From contig NZ_DF968181.1 in NCBI RefSeq assembly GCF_001192795.1, forward strand, positions 859,101-923,100: a DNA stretch of 64,000 nt. Direction: 5' to 3'. This document shows positions 60,619 to 64,000 of the stretch, in pieces (positions within the stretch are counted from its first letter, which is position 1; every line of letters begins with the position of its first letter). This DNA comes from Flexilinea flocculi (GTDB lineage Bacteria > Chloroflexota > Anaerolineae > Anaerolineales > Anaerolineaceae). The translations under genes and the position numbers were made by a program. The notes below the pieces were generated by a model, which was not told where the DNA came from, did not search any database, and saw only the letters and a program-made list of their open reading frames with translations.

Positions 60619-61806
60619 ATGAACAATATTATTAAGAATAGTATAGAAAGTATTTCGTATAAGATTTCCAGGAAAATTGATATGAAATGTATCGGGGCAG
60701 TGCTGACTGCATTCATCATAACCAGAGTGATGGTATGCATCGTTGTCCTGTTTTCGATGATTCAGCTTCCGGTGTTGTCCGGTGAAGGATTATGGCGTCT
60801 TGATACGCAAAACCTCATTCAGGATGGATTAACCCGATGGGATAGCGGATGGTATATAGGAATTGTTCAAAATGGTTATTCGAGTAAATCTGTCGCTTTT
60901 TTCCCCCTCTACCCGATTCTGATGCGGATGCTGAACAGAATTACCGGAAGTAGCAGCATTTCCGGGCTGCTGATCGCCAATCTTTCTTTTTTTCTTGCAC
61001 TCTTTTATTTGTACGCAATAACAAAACAGGATTATGATGATAATACTGCTGGCAGAGCCGTATTCTATATTGCAGCAGCACCCAGCGCCTTTTTTTTCTC
61101 AACTGTCTATACAGAAAGCCTTTTTCTTTTATTTGTAACAGCAGGTTTTTATTATGCACGGAAACGTAAATGGGGATTGGCTTGCATTGCCGGTGCACTG
61201 GCATCCGCAACACGTATCACTGGCGTTTTAGTAGGAGTCTTTATTTTGTTTGAAGCTTTCTGGCAAAAAGGAATCCGTTTTTTACCGAAGCCATGGAGCG
61301 TTCGAAATCAAATTGATCTTCTTCGAAAAGATATTGGTATTCTCCCTCAAACAATAAAAGGAATCATTGCTTCAATTTTTTCTGTAACGGGAATTGTTGC
61401 ATATATGGCTTATTTATATCGTGAATTTGGAGATCCGCTAGCGTTTCTCCATGTGCAGGGAAGTTGGGGAAGATCGGTTGGCTTTGATTGGTTCTTACGA
61501 ATATTACAGGATCACAGTCAAAAACTTGATATTTTTTTTACAATCGTCTTTATCCCGATCGTGATCATTACATTTATAAAATTTCGCCCTTCCTATGGCT
61601 TATTCACGCTTCTTTCGTTTATGATACCGCTGCTCAGCGGAAGTATATTATCCATGCGGCGTTTTGTAATTGTGTTCGTTCCATGTTATATTCTTTTAGC
61701 TTTATGGGGGAAAAAGCTATGGGTTGATCGCCTGATTATCGGTATTAGTTTGCCGTTGCAGGCCTATTTTGTAGTCCTTTTTTCACATTGGTATTTTGCC
61801 GGATAA
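60619..61806 (+). CDS. PIG-V-like mannosyltransferase (membrane GT-C glycosyltransferase)
   Basis: An integral membrane protein of 395 residues with about nine hydrophobic segments. The loop after the first segment reads RWDSGWYIGIVQNGY, followed by SVAFFPLYPILMRML. This matches bacterial relatives of PIG-V (GPI mannosyltransferase 2) and related GT-C enzymes that use polyprenyl-phosphate sugars; the Asp in RWDSGWY is the expected catalytic-loop residue. APSAFFFSTVYTESLFLLF is a second family-typical stretch. AAGGA lies before the start. The donor and acceptor are unknown. The next gene also encodes a large polytopic membrane protein. Confidence 0.8.
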   Translation: MNNIIKNSIESISYKISRKIDMKCIGAVLTAFIITRVMVCIVVLFSMIQLPVLSGEGLWRLDTQNLIQDGLTRWDSGWYIGIVQNGYSSKSVAFFPLYPILMRMLNRITGSSSISGLLIANLSFFLALFYLYAITKQDYDDNTAGRAVFYIAAAPSAFFFSTVYTESLFLLFVTAGFYYARKRKWGLACIAGALASATRITGVLVGVFILFEAFWQKGIRFLPKPWSVRNQIDLLRKDIGILPQTIKGIIASIFSVTGIVAYMAYLYREFGDPLAFLHVQGSWGRSVGFDWFLRILQDHSQKLDIFFTIVFIPIVIITFIKFRPSYGLFTLLSFMIPLLSGSILSMRRFVIVFVPCYILLALWGKKLWVDRLIIGISLPLQAYFVVLFSHWYFAG

Positions 61807-61807
61807 A

Positions 61808-61935
61808 AGCAATTCGAAATATGAATCAGCTCTCCAGTAAAAAGAGGAAACTTGTTGTTTTGTTATTTTTGCGCTTTGCGCAAAAATAACAAAACAACAT
61901 ATCATCCTTCCCACAATTCGAATCGCTGGCCGGAT
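61808..61935. repeat. Dispersed palindromic repeat, copy 12
   Basis: A perfect 21-bp stem begins GTTGTTTTGTTATTTTTGCG (61854-61874), with a TTT loop and its complement at 61878-61898. Borders are CAATTCGAAATATGAA on the left and CTTCCCACAATTCGAATCGC, TGGCCGG on the right. This is the most regular member of the family in the window. Confidence 0.8.
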
Positions 61936-61968
61936 ATTGAATTTCACACACTCAGGTACAATAACATC

Positions 61969-64000
61969 ATGCAACAAAAAACCTCCTCAAAATTTTGGTT
62001 AAGATTTCTGTTTACGGTTTTAACAATTTTTTTTATTCCGGCTTTGTTTGGAATTCTTAATAAAACAGGATGTTTCATTTTGTTTTGGCAAAATGATGAC
62101 CTTTCCGCAATTCAGTACGAGTCCGGATATGCATATTATGCGAGAATACCCAATGAGAATGCTGTGAAGCTTGACCTTCCGATTTATCTTATTGAAGATA
62201 ACGTGCTGATTGATACACCGGTACTTGCGGTCAATCAGGATCTTGTCAAGGATATTAAGGAAATCGGGAAAGGACTATATCAGCTTCTTCCGAATAACAA
62301 CATCATTTTCTCTTCGATTGACCATTCCGACCCAGCCAGTGGTGTACATGCTTATTCTGTTTTGTCTCCGGTTGTGATTCGCATGCGATATTTATTGCCT
62401 GTTTTAGCAATTGTTCTGCTGCTGATGATGACCGCCGGCTTGATGGGTTTGGCAGCAAAAATCAGAAAGGATGTTGTATCTCTTCAATGTTTTAAGAGCT
62501 GTTTGAAGAATTTTGCCGGTTTCATCAGCATACTGATCCTTTTAATGTTGGTGTTGCCCTGGAAGAGCTTTTTTGTTCCGCCTGTGTTCCCGTTGACAAA
62601 GTCATTTTGGATCATGCCGTTAATACAGCGAAATGCAGTCATGTTTTTGCTTTTGGGATTTTCTGTTCTGTATTTGTATTACTCAAAGAGAAAATCAAAA
62701 TGGATCGCGTTGCTCATGGGATTGATTCTGGTAATCAATCTGGCTTACTATTTCATTCCGGAGCGGGATTATTATGGCGTGCGGACTGATTCAGCAGAAT
62801 ATATTCAGTCTTATCATGCAGGTTCGATCCGAACTCCCGGTTACCCTCGATTTGTTGAAGATGTTATGACGCTGTTCTCCGGTTCTGACCTGGATTATTG
62901 GCGGTCTGAGGAGGGATTGAAGGATCTTGCCAGGCGTGAAGAATTGCTTTTCAAGGATCATTCCGGGGATTCCAGAGGCTTGGTTCAAATTGTTCGAGCT
63001 CAGAAAGCAGTATTAGGTCTTTGTTTTCTCATTGCCACTGTGTTGTTGTGTTTTCTGATCCCGCCGCATTTTGTATTTTTGTTCGGCGAATTCGTTCTCG
63101 CGAATCAATTTTTAGGGGTTTATAACAATTATGTCATGTCTGAAGTGATTTCCCAGGCAGCCCTCTTGCTTTCCTGCGGCATCTTTTGCTTTCTGGTGGG
63201 CAAAAGAATGAAATGGTCATTCCCGTTCCTGGGCTTTTTTTGCGGTATTTCGATTATCATCCGACCGTCTAACATGTTCATTCTCGGATTATTATTGTTG
63301 GCTGCAATTCTTCTGTTTGTTCAGGATCGAAAAAAAGCTTTGTTACCCATCCTTGCCGGGATTGGAATTTGCGGATTTTTTATTCTTATACCGGCGGTGA
63401 ATATTTTCCGGCAGTATCATCAGGTAATTTTCATGCCGAATCAGGGATATGCGGCAATTGGACAGACACTGGCTGTCATGGATGAGACTGATCTGTCTCT
63501 GCCGAAAGATGAAGTTGCACGAGAATTCCTTACAGCCAGTTTCCAACAAATCCAAGCGATGAAATCAGAAGGAAAAGCGCTTACTCAGAACGATTATGTC
63601 TTTCATATTGCTTTGGAACAGGCGAAAAAACTGGGATTTGATCCGGTGACTGCCAATGTGCTTTTTGACCGTGTTTCAAGGGATCTGGTTTCTGTGCACA
63701 AAACGGAACTCCTGGCTGCATATCGAGACCAACTGCAGTTGGGATTGGAACGAACGCGACTGAGTCTTCCGCGGTTGCCTTATAGCTATCTGCTCGCTGT
63801 TTTCATCGTTATCTCACTATTTCGCTGTTCCCGCTATTCATTGACTGGATTTGTTTTGATATCGCTGCATAATCTTCATCTCATGATTTCTATCATGAAC
63901 CAACCGGAACGACGATATATCTGGAGTACGGAAATCTTTTTTCTGATGGGAGCAGCCTTGATTGTGTACAATGTGTTTCGATCGGAACAGCACCAAACAC
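61969..64000 (+). CDS. Large polytopic membrane protein, possible GT-C glycosyltransferase (incomplete, runs off window)
   Basis: An open frame of at least 677 codons with no stop before the window end. It starts MQQKTSSKFWLRFLFTVLTI. The first helix is followed by an extracytoplasmic beta-rich domain of about 110 residues (YESGYAYYARIPNENAVKLD and so on). Many membrane helices follow, with loops such as RTDSAEYIQSYHAGSIRTPG and NNYVMSEVISQAALLL and the segment FFCGISIIIRPSNMFIL. The Asp/Glu-bearing loop (RTDSAEY), the MSE motif and the RPSN helix resemble ArnT/PMT-type GT-C glycosyltransferases. The ribosome-binding site is weak. It follows the PIG-V-like gene and may share its pathway. Confidence 0.65.
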   Translation, partial: MQQKTSSKFWLRFLFTVLTIFFIPALFGILNKTGCFILFWQNDDLSAIQYESGYAYYARIPNENAVKLDLPIYLIEDNVLIDTPVLAVNQDLVKDIKEIGKGLYQLLPNNNIIFSSIDHSDPASGVHAYSVLSPVVIRMRYLLPVLAIVLLLMMTAGLMGLAAKIRKDVVSLQCFKSCLKNFAGFISILILLMLVLPWKSFFVPPVFPLTKSFWIMPLIQRNAVMFLLLGFSVLYLYYSKRKSKWIALLMGLILVINLAYYFIPERDYYGVRTDSAEYIQSYHAGSIRTPGYPRFVEDVMTLFSGSDLDYWRSEEGLKDLARREELLFKDHSGDSRGLVQIVRAQKAVLGLCFLIATVLLCFLIPPHFVFLFGEFVLANQFLGVYNNYVMSEVISQAALLLSCGIFCFLVGKRMKWSFPFLGFFCGISIIIRPSNMFILGLLLLAAILLFVQDRKKALLPILAGIGICGFFILIPAVNIFRQYHQVIFMPNQGYAAIGQTLAVMDETDLSLPKDEVAREFLTASFQQIQAMKSEGKALTQNDYVFHIALEQAKKLGFDPVTANVLFDRVSRDLVSVHKTELLAAYRDQLQLGLERTRLSLPRLPYSYLLAVFIVISLFRCSRYSLTGFVLISLHNLHLMISIMNQPERRYIWSTEIFFLMGAALIVYNVFRSEQHQT

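Overview
The window looks like a chromosomal segment of an anaerobic, fermentative bacterium, most plausibly Chloroflexota class Anaerolineae. This is an inference from several traits: moderate-to-low GC, peptide and sugar ABC importers, an archaeal-type phosphoglycerate mutase, a transaldolase/glucose-6-phosphate isomerase fusion, Feo iron uptake, and many sugar dehydrogenases. No rRNA or tRNA gene and no CRISPR array was seen, so the placement rests on gene content alone.

Layout. 1-140 is the end of an insertion sequence whose second, complete copy lies at 57181-58677. 239-2424 holds the c-di-AMP pair cdaA-cdaR, followed by a DUF1232 membrane protein, glutamine synthetase and a pentapeptide-repeat membrane protein. 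6401-12183 is a dipeptide/oligopeptide ABC importer (binding protein, two permeases, two ATPases). 12355-17009 carries a small membrane protein, a cofactor-independent phosphoglycerate mutase and a CbiM-CbiQ-CbiO cobalt/nickel importer. 17549-21982 has a fluoride channel, a Fur/PerR-type regulator with its own Per-box-like palindrome, a TspO-like protein and feoA-feoB plus a tiny Cys-rich Feo partner.

22027-37929 is a large divergent carbohydrate locus. L-fucose isomerase, a FGGY kinase and a LacI regulator fused to a second solute-binding domain are on the minus strand. An RbsABC-type importer, FucU mutarotase, a second FGGY kinase, a GatD-like dehydrogenase, an aldo/keto reductase, a PfkB kinase and a class II aldolase are on the plus strand. 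The content fits uptake of L-fucose and/or another hexose or hexitol and its breakdown to triose phosphates.

37986-51313 holds a DUF2284 protein, two near-identical secreted Cys-containing proteins in a 1.17-kb tandem duplication, mutS, a zinc-ribbon/TrmH methyltransferase, a nitroreductase, one polypeptide joining ribose-5-phosphate isomerase B, transaldolase and glucose-6-phosphate isomerase, and two sugar oxidoreductases. 51439-54717 is an accessory patch: a PD-(D/E)XK-like protein with a duplicated C-terminal domain, an IS256-family element, and a small internally duplicated protein. 54947-64000 carries pncB-pncA for NAD salvage, the second insertion sequence, a GAF/PAS histidine kinase, a PIG-V-like mannosyltransferase and an incomplete large membrane protein that runs off the window.

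The most unusual non-coding signal is a dispersed family of about a dozen intergenic palindromes, about 100 bp each. They have conserved TTCGAA-containing borders and long stems that are near-perfect in each copy but differ in sequence between copies. At least one insertion sequence, probably both, sits at the edge of such a repeat.
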